From NCBI GenBank assembly GCA_040830725.1, contig JBFOMG010000027.1:1-64000 (forward strand): DNA of 64,000 nucleotides. The letters are read 5' to 3'. Numbering within the stretch: position 1 is the stretch's first letter; each line of letters opens with the position of its first letter. The notes under the pieces are model-generated. The model made no database searches. It worked only from the letters and a program-made list of their open reading frames with translations, and had not been told where the DNA came from. This DNA is from JAWKWH01 sp040830725 (GTDB lineage Bacteria; Pseudomonadota; Alphaproteobacteria; Rhizobiales; Rhizobiaceae). Below are positions 36,296-45,810 of this stretch, in pieces. Both the position numbers and the translations under genes were made by a program.

Positions 36296-38166
36296 CCGGC
36301 CGGCACCTTTCCCGCCGAACAGTACTTGCCGGCGGCGGAGCGATCGCCGCGCTGCCAATTATCGGCGGGCATGGTTTCGCATCGAGCCCGGCGAATACCC
36401 GCCTTCACGGCCTGTCTGCTTTCGGCGACCTAAAATATCCGCCCGACTTTGCGCATTTCGACTATGCAAATCCCGACGCACCGGCGGGAGGAACGTTCAA
36501 CTTCTCGCCGCCAAATTGGGCGTTCAACCAGAATGTCATGACATTCAATACGCTGAACACCTTCGTGGCAAAAGGCGATGCACCGCCACGCATGGAGCTT
36601 TGCTTCGACAGCCTGATGGTTCGCGCTCTCGACGAGCCGGACGCCGCTTATGGGCTATTGGCCGAAAGTGTCGAGATTTCGGATGACCGCAACACGTTCA
36701 CGTTTCATCTGCGCAAAGCAGCGGAATTTCACGACGGCTCTCCACTGACGGCGCATGATGTCGCTTTCACCTATCTGCTGTTCAAGGAGAAGGGCCATCC
36801 AAGCTTGCTGCTGCCGCTGACAGAGTTGCAGGACGCAGTAGTGCTCGATGATCATACGGTGCAGTTGAAGTTCACCGGCAAGCAATCCGACCGTCTCATC
36901 CTTTCGGTCGTCCAGTTTCCCATTGTTGCGAAATCTCACTTCGACGCCCATCCCTTCGACAGCTCCGAAATGCGGGCCCCGCTCGGTTCAGGCGCCTACC
37001 GTGTCGGCAGGACATCGCCGGGCCTGTCGATTGAATATGAAAAAGTGAAAAACTACTGGGGCCGCGATCTGCCGGCAAAGAAGGGTCTGGGCCATTTTGA
37101 CCGCATCAGGATCGATTTCTTCCGTGACCGGCAAGCCGGATTTGAAGCCTTCAAGAAGGGCGACATCTTTTATCGTCAGGAGTTTGTCTCCAAAACCTGG
37201 GCCACCGAGTACGACTTTCCCGCACTGAGTGAGGGAAGGGTCATCAAGCGCGAATTCGCCGGCGAGTTGCGTCCTTCCATGCAGGCTTGGGCGGTCAATA
37301 CCCGCCGCGAGCGCTTCACCGACCACCGGGTGCGTGAGGCAATCAATCTGTGCTTCGATTTCGAGTGGACACGCCAGAACATGTTTTATGGCTCTTACAC
37401 GCGGTCGCAGTCGCTGTTTGAGCGCTCGCCATACCGTGCGGAGGGTCTGCCGTCAGCCGAAGAACAGGCCTTGCTGAAAAGCCTGCCCGGCGATGTGCCG
37501 GAGGCTGCATTTGGAGAAGCCGTCATGCTGCCGGCGAGCGATGGTTCCGGCCGCGACCGGAAGCTTTTGGGCCGGGCGGTCAAACTCCTCAGGCAAGCGG
37601 GGTGGAAACGCAAGGACGGCATGTTCGTTGATCCGAATGGTAATCGTCTTGAACTGGAGATCCTGGTAAACGCGCCGGTGTTTGTTCGTGTCGATACGCC
37701 ATTCGTGGAAAACATGCGCGCCATCGGCATCGATGCATCAATCCGGTTGGTCGACGCCGCGCAGTATCAATCGCGAATCGCAGATTTCGATTTCGACATT
37801 GTCGGAATTGCCGCTTCGTTCACCGCCACGCCGACTCAGGACCAGTTGCAGCAATATTTCCACTCCAAGGCTGCCAATCTACCGGGTTCGCGAAATCTTC
37901 CAGGCACCGCCGACCCTGCGATCGACCGTTTGCTGGAACTTGTCGGCGAGGCTAAAGACCGGGATACACTGTCAACAACCATGCGCGTTCTCGACAGGGT
38001 CTTGCGCGCGCGGCTTGATTGGATTCCAAATTGGTATTCAGCGAATCACCGCGCCGCATATTGGGACATGTTCGGATTTTCCGAACCAAAACCCGATTAC
38101 GGCTTTCCGGTGGAGACGCTGTGGTGGTTTGATGAGAAAAAGGCGCGGGCGATTGGCAAGGCTTAA
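36292..38166 (+). CDS. Second substrate-binding protein of the importer, Tat-type signal
   Basis: 624 residues, paralogous to the preceding gene (shared FHDGSPLTAHDVAFTYLL, LGSGAYRVGRTSPG, NYWGRDLPAKKG) but clearly diverged. The N-terminus MTGRHLSRRTVLAGGGAI looks like a twin-arginine signal, unlike the Sec signal of its neighbour. The TTG start overlaps the previous stop in TTGA, so translation is coupled. The substrate probably differs from that of the first binding protein. A YepA-like muropeptide binder is one possibility. Confidence 0.85.
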   Translation: MTGRHLSRRTVLAGGGAIAALPIIGGHGFASSPANTRLHGLSAFGDLKYPPDFAHFDYANPDAPAGGTFNFSPPNWAFNQNVMTFNTLNTFVAKGDAPPRMELCFDSLMVRALDEPDAAYGLLAESVEISDDRNTFTFHLRKAAEFHDGSPLTAHDVAFTYLLFKEKGHPSLLLPLTELQDAVVLDDHTVQLKFTGKQSDRLILSVVQFPIVAKSHFDAHPFDSSEMRAPLGSGAYRVGRTSPGLSIEYEKVKNYWGRDLPAKKGLGHFDRIRIDFFRDRQAGFEAFKKGDIFYRQEFVSKTWATEYDFPALSEGRVIKREFAGELRPSMQAWAVNTRRERFTDHRVREAINLCFDFEWTRQNMFYGSYTRSQSLFERSPYRAEGLPSAEEQALLKSLPGDVPEAAFGEAVMLPASDGSGRDRKLLGRAVKLLRQAGWKRKDGMFVDPNGNRLELEILVNAPVFVRVDTPFVENMRAIGIDASIRLVDAAQYQSRIADFDFDIVGIAASFTATPTQDQLQQYFHSKAANLPGSRNLPGTADPAIDRLLELVGEAKDRDTLSTTMRVLDRVLRARLDWIPNWYSANHRAAYWDMFGFSEPKPDYGFPVETLWWFDEKKARAIGKA

Positions 38167-38193
38167 GACCGGCGTTGCGAGAGACGGCTACTA

Positions 38194-39303
38194 ATGGGCG
38201 CCTATATTCTCAGGCGCCTTTTGCTGATGATCCCGACCCTGTTCGGGATCATGGCCATTTCCTTTGTCGTCATCCAGTTCGCACCGGGTGGTCCTGTCGA
38301 ACAAGTGATCGCCGAAATCACCGGTCAGGGTGGCGGATCGGGAGACCGGCTGTCGGGCGGCGGCAGCGAATTCGGTAGCCAGGATCAAGGGCTCGATGGC
38401 GGCGGCGGAGAAGGATCGTCAAAATACCGCGGCGCGCAGGGTCTGGATCCGGAATTCATCGCCCAACTGGAAAAGCAGTTCGGGTTCGACAAGCCTCCGC
38501 TGGAGCGCTTCTTCAAGATGTTGTGGGATTACGCCCGGTTCGATTTTGGCGAAAGCTATTTCCGCGATATCGGCGTGCTGGACCTGATCATCGAGAAAAT
38601 GCCGGTATCGATCTCGCTGGGCCTGTGGATCACATTTTTGTCCTACGCCATCTCCATACCGCTCGGCATTCGCAAAGCCATTGGCGACGGATCAGCCTTC
38701 GATATCTGGACCAGCGGCGTGGTGATTGTCGCTTATGCGATCCCCGGATTCCTGTTTGCGATCCTGCTGATGGTGCTGTTTGCGGGCGGATCATTCTACG
38801 ACATTTTTCCCCTGCGGGGTCTGGTGTCTGAAAACTTTTCCGAACTGTCCTGGCCGGAGAAGATCGTCGACTATTTCTGGCATCTCACCCTGCCGCTGAC
38901 CGCCATGGTTCTTTCGGCATTTGCGACCACAACACTGCTGACCAAGAACTCGTTTCTCGATGAAATCCGCAAGCAGTATGTGATGACCGCCCGCGCCAAG
39001 GGACTGACCGAGCGGCAGGTACTTTATGGTCACGTATTTCGCAATGCGATGCTGATCGTCATCGCCGGCTTTCCCGGAGCATTCATTTCCGCTTTCTTCA
39101 CCGGTTCGCTGCTGATTGAGAACATTTTCTCGCTCGACGGTCTTGGCCTGCTTGGTTTCAAATCAATCCTCGACCGCGACTATCCGGTCGTCTTTGCCAA
39201 TTTGTACATCTTCTCGCTGCTGGGCCTTTTCGTCACGCTGATATCCGATCTGACCTATACGCTGATCGATCCGCGCATCGATTTCGAGCGGAGGGATGTC
39301 TGA
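38194..39303 (+). CDS. yejB: Importer permease YejB
   Basis: 369 residues, binding-protein-dependent transport permease of the DppB type. N-terminal membrane helix, then a Gly/Ser-rich periplasmic insert (about residues 45-80) typical of YejB, and five more helices with the EAA-loop RKQYVMTARAKGLTERQVLYGHVFRNA. 27 bases after the second binding protein and overlapping yejE by eight bases. Confidence 0.92.
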   Translation: MGAYILRRLLLMIPTLFGIMAISFVVIQFAPGGPVEQVIAEITGQGGGSGDRLSGGGSEFGSQDQGLDGGGGEGSSKYRGAQGLDPEFIAQLEKQFGFDKPPLERFFKMLWDYARFDFGESYFRDIGVLDLIIEKMPVSISLGLWITFLSYAISIPLGIRKAIGDGSAFDIWTSGVVIVAYAIPGFLFAILLMVLFAGGSFYDIFPLRGLVSENFSELSWPEKIVDYFWHLTLPLTAMVLSAFATTTLLTKNSFLDEIRKQYVMTARAKGLTERQVLYGHVFRNAMLIVIAGFPGAFISAFFTGSLLIENIFSLDGLGLLGFKSILDRDYPVVFANLYIFSLLGLFVTLISDLTYTLIDPRIDFERRDV

Positions 39304-40441
39304 CATGACCGACATCTCTGCCAGCGCACCTGTGCCAGTAAAGCGCCCGATAATCTCGCCGCTGAACCGCCGGCGCTGGCAGAACTTCAAATCCAACCGC
39401 CGCGGCTACTGGTCGCTTTGGATTTTTCTTGTGCTGTTTGTTTTGTCGCTGTTCTCGGAATTCATCGCAAATGACAAACCGGTATTGGCCTCGTACCAGG
39501 GCGAACTCCTGTTTCCGGTTCTGGTTGATTATCCCGAGGAGAAGTTTGGCGGTTTCCTCGCCGTTACCGATTACCGCGACCCGGTCATCCAGGAAGAGAT
39601 TGAAGCAGAGGGCTGGATGATCTGGCCGCCGATCCGTTACTCCTATCGCACGGTCAACAACGACATTCCCGAGCCGGCGCCGGCCAAACCTTCATGGCTC
39701 TATTCCGTTGAAGAGCGTTGCGCCAATTACGACCTCGGTGTCGATGACCCCAATTGCACGCTCGGAAACTGGAACTGGCTCGGAACCGACGACCAGACCC
39801 GCGATGTTTTGGCCCGCGTAATTTACGGTTTCCGCATTTCGGTGCTTTTCGGCCTGGTGCTGACGCTGTTTTCCGCCGTTATCGGCGTCTCGGCGGGCGC
39901 TATTCAGGGGTATTTCGGCGGCTGGACCGATTTGATATTCCAGCGCTTTATCGAGATTTGGTCTGCCATTCCGGTTCTCTACCTCCTGTTGATCATCGCT
40001 GCGGTTCTGCCTCCTGGCTTCTGGATCCTGCTCGGAATCATGTTGCTGTTTTCCTGGGTTGCCTTTGTCGGGGTTGTGCGGGCCGAGTTTTTGCGCGCCC
40101 GCAATTTCGAATACGTCAACGCGGCGCGGGCGCTGGGTGTGCCCAACGGCACGATCATCTACCGGCATCTGTTGCCCAATGCGATGGTGGCGACACTGAC
40201 CTTCCTTCCCTTCATCCTCAACGGTTCGATCACGACGCTGACATCGCTGGATTTTCTTGGCTTCGGTCTGCCGCCGGGCTCCGCGTCACTGGGTGAATTG
40301 CTGAAGCAGGGGCAGAACAACCTCAGATCGCCCTGGCTGGGTCTCACCGGCTTTTTCGTCATTTCGCTGATGCTTTCGCTGCTGATTTTCATCGGAGAAG
40401 CGACACGTGACGCCTTTGATCCGCGGAAGACATTTTCATGA
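39296..40441 (+). CDS. yejE: Importer permease YejE
   Basis: 381 residues, DppC-type permease. After the first helix there is a long periplasmic loop (about residues 50-165), a YejE hallmark, then the EAA region LRARNFEYVNAARALGVPNG. Starts inside yejB and overlaps the yejF start by four bases (ATGA). Confidence 0.92.
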   Translation: MSDMTDISASAPVPVKRPIISPLNRRRWQNFKSNRRGYWSLWIFLVLFVLSLFSEFIANDKPVLASYQGELLFPVLVDYPEEKFGGFLAVTDYRDPVIQEEIEAEGWMIWPPIRYSYRTVNNDIPEPAPAKPSWLYSVEERCANYDLGVDDPNCTLGNWNWLGTDDQTRDVLARVIYGFRISVLFGLVLTLFSAVIGVSAGAIQGYFGGWTDLIFQRFIEIWSAIPVLYLLLIIAAVLPPGFWILLGIMLLFSWVAFVGVVRAEFLRARNFEYVNAARALGVPNGTIIYRHLLPNAMVATLTFLPFILNGSITTLTSLDFLGFGLPPGSASLGELLKQGQNNLRSPWLGLTGFFVISLMLSLLIFIGEATRDAFDPRKTFS

Positions 40442-42069
40442 GCGCGGATACACTTCTTTCCGTTCGCGACCTTTCGGTCCTGTTCCGGCAGGGCAAGCAG
40501 GAAACATTGGCCGTCGATCACATTTCCTTTGAGATCGGCAGGGGTGAAACGGTGGCGCTCGTCGGTGAATCCGGATCCGGCAAATCGGTTTCTGCGCTCT
40601 CCGTGCTCAAGCTGTTGCCGTATCCGGCAGCAAGCCACCCGTCGGGCCAGGTTCTGTTCAAGGGTGAGGATCTGCTCGACCGCGATGAAGCCGATCTCAG
40701 GCGTGTACGCGGCAATGACATCACGATGATTTTCCAGGAACCGATGACCTCGCTCAATCCGCTGCACACGATCGAGCAGCAGATCGGCGAGATCTTGCAA
40801 TTGCACCGGGGGATGGGAAAAGACGAAGCCCGCAAACGAACAATCGAGCGGCTGACCGAGGTTGGCATCCGCGATCCCGAAAAGCGTCTCGGCGCCTATC
40901 CTCACCAGCTCTCGGGCGGACAGCGCCAGCGCGTCATGATCGCCATGGCACTGGCCAATGAACCCGAACTGCTCATCGCCGATGAGCCGACGACCGCGCT
41001 GGACGTGACGGTTCAGGCACAGATTTTGAAATTGCTTGACGAGCTGAAGACAAACAACCGCATGTCGATGCTGTTCATCACCCATGATCTTGGCATTGTC
41101 CGCAAGATCAGCGACCGGGTCTGCGTGATGACCCAGGGCCGCATCGTCGAGCATGGCCCGACAGCAGAAATCTTCGACAATCCCCAGCATGAATACACGA
41201 AAAAACTGCTCGCCGCCGAGCCGAAAGGCCAACCGCCAGCCGCCGATGACAAGGCTGAGGCGGTTATCGAAGGCGACGACATCAAGGTGTGGTTCCCGAT
41301 CAAACAAGGCTTTTTCCGCCGCACCGTAGATCATGTGAAAGCCGTTGACGGAATTGATGTCATCGTCCGCGCCGGTCAGACGCTGGGGATCGTCGGCGAG
41401 TCCGGTTCCGGCAAGACGACCTTGGGTTTGGCGCTTGCGCGCATGATATCGTCTCAAGGCAACATCCGCTTTGAAGACAAGGATATCGACAAGTTCTCTT
41501 TTTCGGACATGAAACCGCTGCGCAGTGACCTGCAGATCGTATTTCAGGATCCCTTCGGTTCACTCAGCCCGCGCATGTCGATTGCCGAGATTGTCGAAGA
41601 GGGACTGAAAATTCATGAGCCGGGCCTTTCAGTGGCCGAACGCGACGATCGGGTGGTGTCCGTGCTCAAGGAAGTCGGCCTTGATCCCGAAACCCGGTTT
41701 CGCTACCCGCATGAGTTTTCCGGCGGGCAGCGCCAGCGCATTGCGATCGCCCGCGCCATGGTGCTCAATCCACGTTTTGTCATGCTCGACGAACCGACCT
41801 CGGCGCTAGACATGAGCGTGCAGGCGCAGGTCGTTGACCTGCTGCGCGACCTGCAGGAGCGGCACAATCTGGCCTATCTGTTCATCAGCCACGATCTGAA
41901 GGTGGTGCGGGCGCTCGCCAACGAGGTTATCGTCATGCGCAATGGCAAGGTTGTGGAGCAGGGTGCCTCCGAGAAGATATTCAGCGCACCGGAAAGCGAT
42001 TACACCAAGGCGCTGATGGCCGCTGCGTTTGACATCGAAACCGCGCCTGAAGGCGTGGTCAGCGAGTAG
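40438..42069 (+). CDS. yejF: Importer double ATPase YejF
   Basis: 543 residues with two fused ABC domains. Walker A motifs GESGSGKSV (about 42) and GESGSGKTT (about 319); signatures SGGQRQRVMIAMAL (about 158) and SGGQRQRIAIARAM (about 427); Walker B LLIADEPTTALD and FVMLDEPTSALD. Energises uptake through YejB/YejE. Last transporter gene, 13 bases before the reductase gene. Confidence 0.95.
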   Translation: MSADTLLSVRDLSVLFRQGKQETLAVDHISFEIGRGETVALVGESGSGKSVSALSVLKLLPYPAASHPSGQVLFKGEDLLDRDEADLRRVRGNDITMIFQEPMTSLNPLHTIEQQIGEILQLHRGMGKDEARKRTIERLTEVGIRDPEKRLGAYPHQLSGGQRQRVMIAMALANEPELLIADEPTTALDVTVQAQILKLLDELKTNNRMSMLFITHDLGIVRKISDRVCVMTQGRIVEHGPTAEIFDNPQHEYTKKLLAAEPKGQPPAADDKAEAVIEGDDIKVWFPIKQGFFRRTVDHVKAVDGIDVIVRAGQTLGIVGESGSGKTTLGLALARMISSQGNIRFEDKDIDKFSFSDMKPLRSDLQIVFQDPFGSLSPRMSIAEIVEEGLKIHEPGLSVAERDDRVVSVLKEVGLDPETRFRYPHEFSGGQRQRIAIARAMVLNPRFVMLDEPTSALDMSVQAQVVDLLRDLQERHNLAYLFISHDLKVVRALANEVIVMRNGKVVEQGASEKIFSAPESDYTKALMAAAFDIETAPEGVVSE

Positions 42070-42082
42070 GGGCAGGCAATCC

Positions 42083-43036
42083 ATGTCAGGCAAGGCGCAT
42101 GATCGGGTTCTGCTTTCGGCAACAGGGATGGATGTTGCCGATTGGCTGCCGATACTCACCGAACGCAGGGAAACGGTCACCGAGCCCGATGGTGCCGGCG
42201 ATCCGACAATCACCTACGCTGTGGTCTGGAAACAGCCCGAAGGTATTCTTGCGGCGCTGCCGAACCTGAAGGCTATATTCTCCATCGGTGCAGGGGTTGA
42301 TCACGTGCTGAGTGATCAAACTTTGCCGGCAAATGTTCCAATCGTTCGCGTCGTCAACGACAACCTCAGTCAGCACATGATTGAGTATGTGGTGTGGCGC
42401 GTGCTCGACCATCACCGTCAGGCAACAGAATATCGCGAGCAGCAATCGGCTCGAATTTGGCAACCTCTTCCTCAGGTGACCAGTGATGAGGTTACCGTTG
42501 GCATCATGGGCTTCGGCGCTTTGGGTGAAGCCGTTGGAGAAAAACTCGTCGCGATCGGGTTTTCAGTCCATGGCTGGAGCAGAAATCCGCGGCACCATGA
42601 ACAGGTTGTTTGCCATGCAGGATCTGGCGGGCTCGAGAATTTCCTGGCTGCGACCGATATTCTTGTCGTGTTGCTGCCTTTGACCGAGGGCACGGCCGGG
42701 ATTGTCAGCTACGAGCTTCTGTCCGGCCTGAAGAAAGACGGCCCTCTCGGCGGACCGGTGCTCATCAATGCCGGCCGCGGTGGCCTGCAAAATGAAGCGG
42801 ACATTCTGCGCGCGCTCAATGAGGGAATGCTCAAAGAGGCGAGCCTCGACGTGTTTGAAACCGAGCCGCTGCCCAAAACCAGCCCGTTATGGGTCCACCC
42901 GCGCATATTCCTCACACCGCATGCAGCGGCCGAGTCCGATCCGAAGTTTCTGATTCCGCCAATGCTCGACCAGATGGATGCGCATGATCGAGGCGAACCG
43001 CTAAAAAACCTGGTCGATCGCAACGCCGGGTACTAG
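42083..43036 (+). CDS. ghrA: Glyoxylate/hydroxypyruvate reductase A-type enzyme
   Basis: 317 residues, a short D-2-hydroxyacid dehydrogenase of the GhrA group. Nucleotide-binding GIMGFGALGEAV, catalytic Arg in NAGRGGLQN, Glu in FETEPLP and His in TPHAAAES. Start MSGKAHDRV with an AGGGGCAGG site upstream; 13 bases after yejF, so possibly cotranscribed with the importer, though no functional tie is evident. Its stop overlaps that of the convergent NlpC/P60 gene by four bases. Confidence 0.85.
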   Translation: MSGKAHDRVLLSATGMDVADWLPILTERRETVTEPDGAGDPTITYAVVWKQPEGILAALPNLKAIFSIGAGVDHVLSDQTLPANVPIVRVVNDNLSQHMIEYVVWRVLDHHRQATEYREQQSARIWQPLPQVTSDEVTVGIMGFGALGEAVGEKLVAIGFSVHGWSRNPRHHEQVVCHAGSGGLENFLAATDILVVLLPLTEGTAGIVSYELLSGLKKDGPLGGPVLINAGRGGLQNEADILRALNEGMLKEASLDVFETEPLPKTSPLWVHPRIFLTPHAAAESDPKFLIPPMLDQMDAHDRGEPLKNLVDRNAGY

Positions 43037-43887
43037 CGCGGCCTGCGGTAGCCGGTCGGTTGACCGTACAGATAGCCGATTCGCTCGATCGCCTCCGCCA
43101 ATAGCTCGAATGAGGTGAGCATGGTGTAGCCGCTGGCGTGGATGATATTCTCCTGGTCCCGCAACACCGCCACATGGCCTTGCCAGAATACGAGGTCACC
43201 ACGCTTCAAGCCGTCATCCGGATCGAATTTCCAACCTGGTTCTGCCGCCTGCATGTCGGTGTCGCGCGGCACTTTTTGGCCGCACATGCGCATCGCAAGC
43301 TGAACCAGGCCGGAGCAATCCAGTCCAAAGGCTGAAGTGCCGCCCCACAGATAGGGCGTTCCAACAAGTGTCTCGCATATTGCCACGTAATCCGGAGAGA
43401 TCTCGCCTGCCGGACGGATGTGACGGGATATGACGTGCCCCCCGGTTGCCAGCGCCGCATATTGCGTTCCGCGAACCTCTTCAAACCCGGTCACCGTCAG
43501 CGCAGATCCCATGGACAACGCCATGAGATTGGGCGATTTCAGTTCGGCATGCGGATAAACAAATGTCCGTGGAACCGTAACCATGTGCGTCGGGTTTTGC
43601 TGCGCCATGGCCAGACTGGTCTCGTCTACATAACCGACATAGCCGTCAAATCCCGATTGGATCCAGGCCCAGCCCCGTTCGCGCTCGAAGACGATGACCT
43701 CATCCCCGAACAGCGCCTGTGTATCGACGCCTGATTGATGATCCGGTTCCCGGTGCAGACTGACCACCGGAACGGTGATCCTCGCCGAGGCGCCGACAAC
43801 AAACCGTTCCGCATCGACCTGTCCTTCAAGCCTCAGATCTGCCAAATCAGCCCGATAGGCATTCAGGCGGGGGTCAAGATTGTTCAT
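43033..43887 (-). CDS. NlpC/P60 (C40) peptidase with SH3-like domains
   Basis: 284 residues. Two SH3-like segments (about 35-95 and 100-155) are followed by the NlpC/P60 domain with catalytic Cys191 (GLDCSGLVQ), His238 and His250. It probably cuts stem peptides of peptidoglycan. No signal peptide is visible, as in related rhizobial proteins, which leaves cytoplasmic muropeptide recycling as an option. Last of a minus-strand run: M17 aminopeptidase, MarR, NlpC/P60. Confidence 0.88.
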   Translation of the reverse strand: MNNLDPRLNAYRADLADLRLEGQVDAERFVVGASARITVPVVSLHREPDHQSGVDTQALFGDEVIVFERERGWAWIQSGFDGYVGYVDETSLAMAQQNPTHMVTVPRTFVYPHAELKSPNLMALSMGSALTVTGFEEVRGTQYAALATGGHVISRHIRPAGEISPDYVAICETLVGTPYLWGGTSAFGLDCSGLVQLAMRMCGQKVPRDTDMQAAEPGWKFDPDDGLKRGDLVFWQGHVAVLRDQENIIHASGYTMLTSFELLAEAIERIGYLYGQPTGYRRPR

Positions 43888-44234
43888 AGCGGCAGTTCCG
43901 CAGCCTTGGCGATAATGACATCGCCGAGGCGTTCGACATAGAGCGCGCCATCCACAGTGCGTTTCACCAGCACATTGCGGCGATCGGCTTCATCGCGATG
44001 ACGGGAAACAAGTTTTTTCGATCCCATTGTGTCCAGCGCGCGCGTGATGACCGGCTTGGTGACGCCCAGTTTCGCCGCCAGACCACGCACTGTGTGCGGC
44101 GGCGGATCGAGATAGATGGTCAGCAATATCGCCATTTGGCGCTCCGACAAATCAGGCGCATCGTCGTGTACCTCGGCCAGATTTACCTGCTGCCACAGCC
44201 TCAAGGCCTGGCTGGCTGTCAGCGAAACTCCCAT
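43884..44234 (-). CDS. MarR-family transcriptional regulator
   Basis: 116 residues, short for MarR but with the full winged helix (LSERQMAILLTIYL, TVRGLAAKLGVTKPVITRALDTMGSKKLVSRHRDEADRRNVLV). Overlaps the NlpC/P60 gene by four bases and follows the aminopeptidase gene by 69. Effector and targets unknown. Confidence 0.8.
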   Translation of the reverse strand: MGVSLTASQALRLWQQVNLAEVHDDAPDLSERQMAILLTIYLDPPPHTVRGLAAKLGVTKPVITRALDTMGSKKLVSRHRDEADRRNVLVKRTVDGALYVERLGDVIIAKAAELPL

Positions 44235-44303
44235 AAACTCAACTCAGGTAACGCTTGTTTCGGAACCGTATCATTCAAGCGCTTTTACGGGCTTGGCGCA
44301 AGT

Positions 44304-45680
44304 TCACACTTTGAACCGGTTGTAAATGACCTGGTCGAGCGCCCTGATGCATTGGGCCTCACCGCCGACAGGAGCGTGCGGTTTTGCAGACGGATTCCAG
44401 CCATAAATGTCGAAATGCGCCCAGGATTTGGCCTTCTCGACAAAGCGGGACAGGAACAAGGCTGCGGTGACGCTACCGGCAAAGCTGTTGCTCGTCACAT
44501 TGTTGATGTCGGCGATCTTGGAGTTCAGGCCCTTGAAATAGGGACGATAGAGCGGAAGTCTCCACATGGGATCGGCGACAGCCTCAGATCCTGCCTGCAG
44601 ATCAGCGGCCAAGGCATCATCGTCAGTGAAGAAGGGCGGAACGTCAGGCCCCAGCGCCACGCGTGCCGCACCGGTCAGCGTCGCCATGTCGATCAGGATA
44701 TCCGGTTTTTCCTCATCAGCCAGGGTCAGCGCATCGGCCAGCACCAGTCTGCCTTCGGCATCGGTATTGCCGATCTCGACGGTAAGTCCCTTTCGGCTTT
44801 TCAACACATCACCGGGGCGGAATGCATTGCCGGAAATGGCGTTCTCGACGGCTGGAACCAGCAACCGCAGCCGGACGGGTGTTTTCGCTTCCATGATCAT
44901 CGAGGCAAGTCCGATGACATTGGCTGCGCCGCCCATGTCCTTCTTCATCAAAAGCATGCCGCTTGCCGGCTTGATATCCAGGCCCCCAGTGTCGAAACAG
45001 ACACCTTTGCCGACGAGTGTTATCCTTGGTGCATTCTTGTTTCCCCAGCGCATGTCGACCAGACGCGGTGCCTGATCGGCAGCTCTGCCCACAGCGTGGA
45101 TCATCGGGAAATTCTTGCGTAAAAGCGCCTCACCGCGCGTGACGGTGACGGATGCCTTGTGCCGCTGCGACAGTGTGCGAACCGCTTTCTCCAGCGCTTC
45201 GGGGCCCATATCCGATGCCGGCGTGTTGATCAGGTCGCGGGCAAGATTGCACCCGCCGGCTACTCTTTCAGCATCCCCTTTGGATGCCGCATTCGGTACC
45301 GCAAACACAAGTTTGCGCGATTTCGCCGACCGGTAGGCCGTGAACTCGTAGCCTCCGAGCATCAGCGCCGTCGCCGCAGACAGCCGATCTTCTGTTGCCA
45401 GTTCGAAATGCCATTTTCCATCCGGCAGTTCCTTGGCCAGGCTTCCGGCGCATAGCGTTGCCTGCGCGCCGGTCAGCTTGCCTGTGCCGAGCAGAGCGGC
45501 TGCGGCCGAACCATCAGAGCCTGGCACGACGAGAACGCGGCCGGCTTGTCCCCTGAAACGGTTTTCACCTGCCCATCGCTTCGCCGCATCCGGCAACACT
45601 TTCAGATCACCACTTCCTTCGGCGATCATGTAGACGGGTCGCGAATTGCTGCTCTTTCTGGTCGTCAGCTCCAGCGCCAT
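44304..45680 (-). CDS. Leucyl aminopeptidase family (M17) metallopeptidase
   Basis: 458 residues. Removes N-terminal residues from peptides, needing two metal ions. The catalytic domain has VGKGVCFDTGGLDIKP, LMKKDMGGAA and the M17 signature NTDAEGRLVLADAL, with the expected Lys, Asp and Glu ligands. The N-terminal domain is less conserved. Start MALELTTRKSS; the longer frame to 45734 is not conserved-looking. Next to the NlpC/P60 gene, as in other rhizobia. Confidence 0.9.
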   Translation of the reverse strand: MALELTTRKSSNSRPVYMIAEGSGDLKVLPDAAKRWAGENRFRGQAGRVLVVPGSDGSAAAALLGTGKLTGAQATLCAGSLAKELPDGKWHFELATEDRLSAATALMLGGYEFTAYRSAKSRKLVFAVPNAASKGDAERVAGGCNLARDLINTPASDMGPEALEKAVRTLSQRHKASVTVTRGEALLRKNFPMIHAVGRAADQAPRLVDMRWGNKNAPRITLVGKGVCFDTGGLDIKPASGMLLMKKDMGGAANVIGLASMIMEAKTPVRLRLLVPAVENAISGNAFRPGDVLKSRKGLTVEIGNTDAEGRLVLADALTLADEEKPDILIDMATLTGAARVALGPDVPPFFTDDDALAADLQAGSEAVADPMWRLPLYRPYFKGLNSKIADINNVTSNSFAGSVTAALFLSRFVEKAKSWAHFDIYGWNPSAKPHAPVGGEAQCIRALDQVIYNRFKV

Positions 45681-45810
45681 TTCTGTCCAGCTCCAATATC
45701 CAGTTGTTAACGCCCAGTCGGCGCCATTAACCAACCGTTAGGGTTAACAGAATATTTCTTTTGGGGAAGTGCCCGAATTGGGCGATTTGCGGCCAGGAGA
45801 TCGAACGGAG

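Noticed and set aside
40159..41457. 432-residue minus-strand open frame across yejE/yejF
   Set aside because: Antisense of two clearly recognised transporter genes; low-complexity, His/Arg-rich translation.
43998..45122. Plus-strand open frame opposite the MarR and M17 genes
   Set aside because: Shadow of the minus-strand genes; no recognisable domain.
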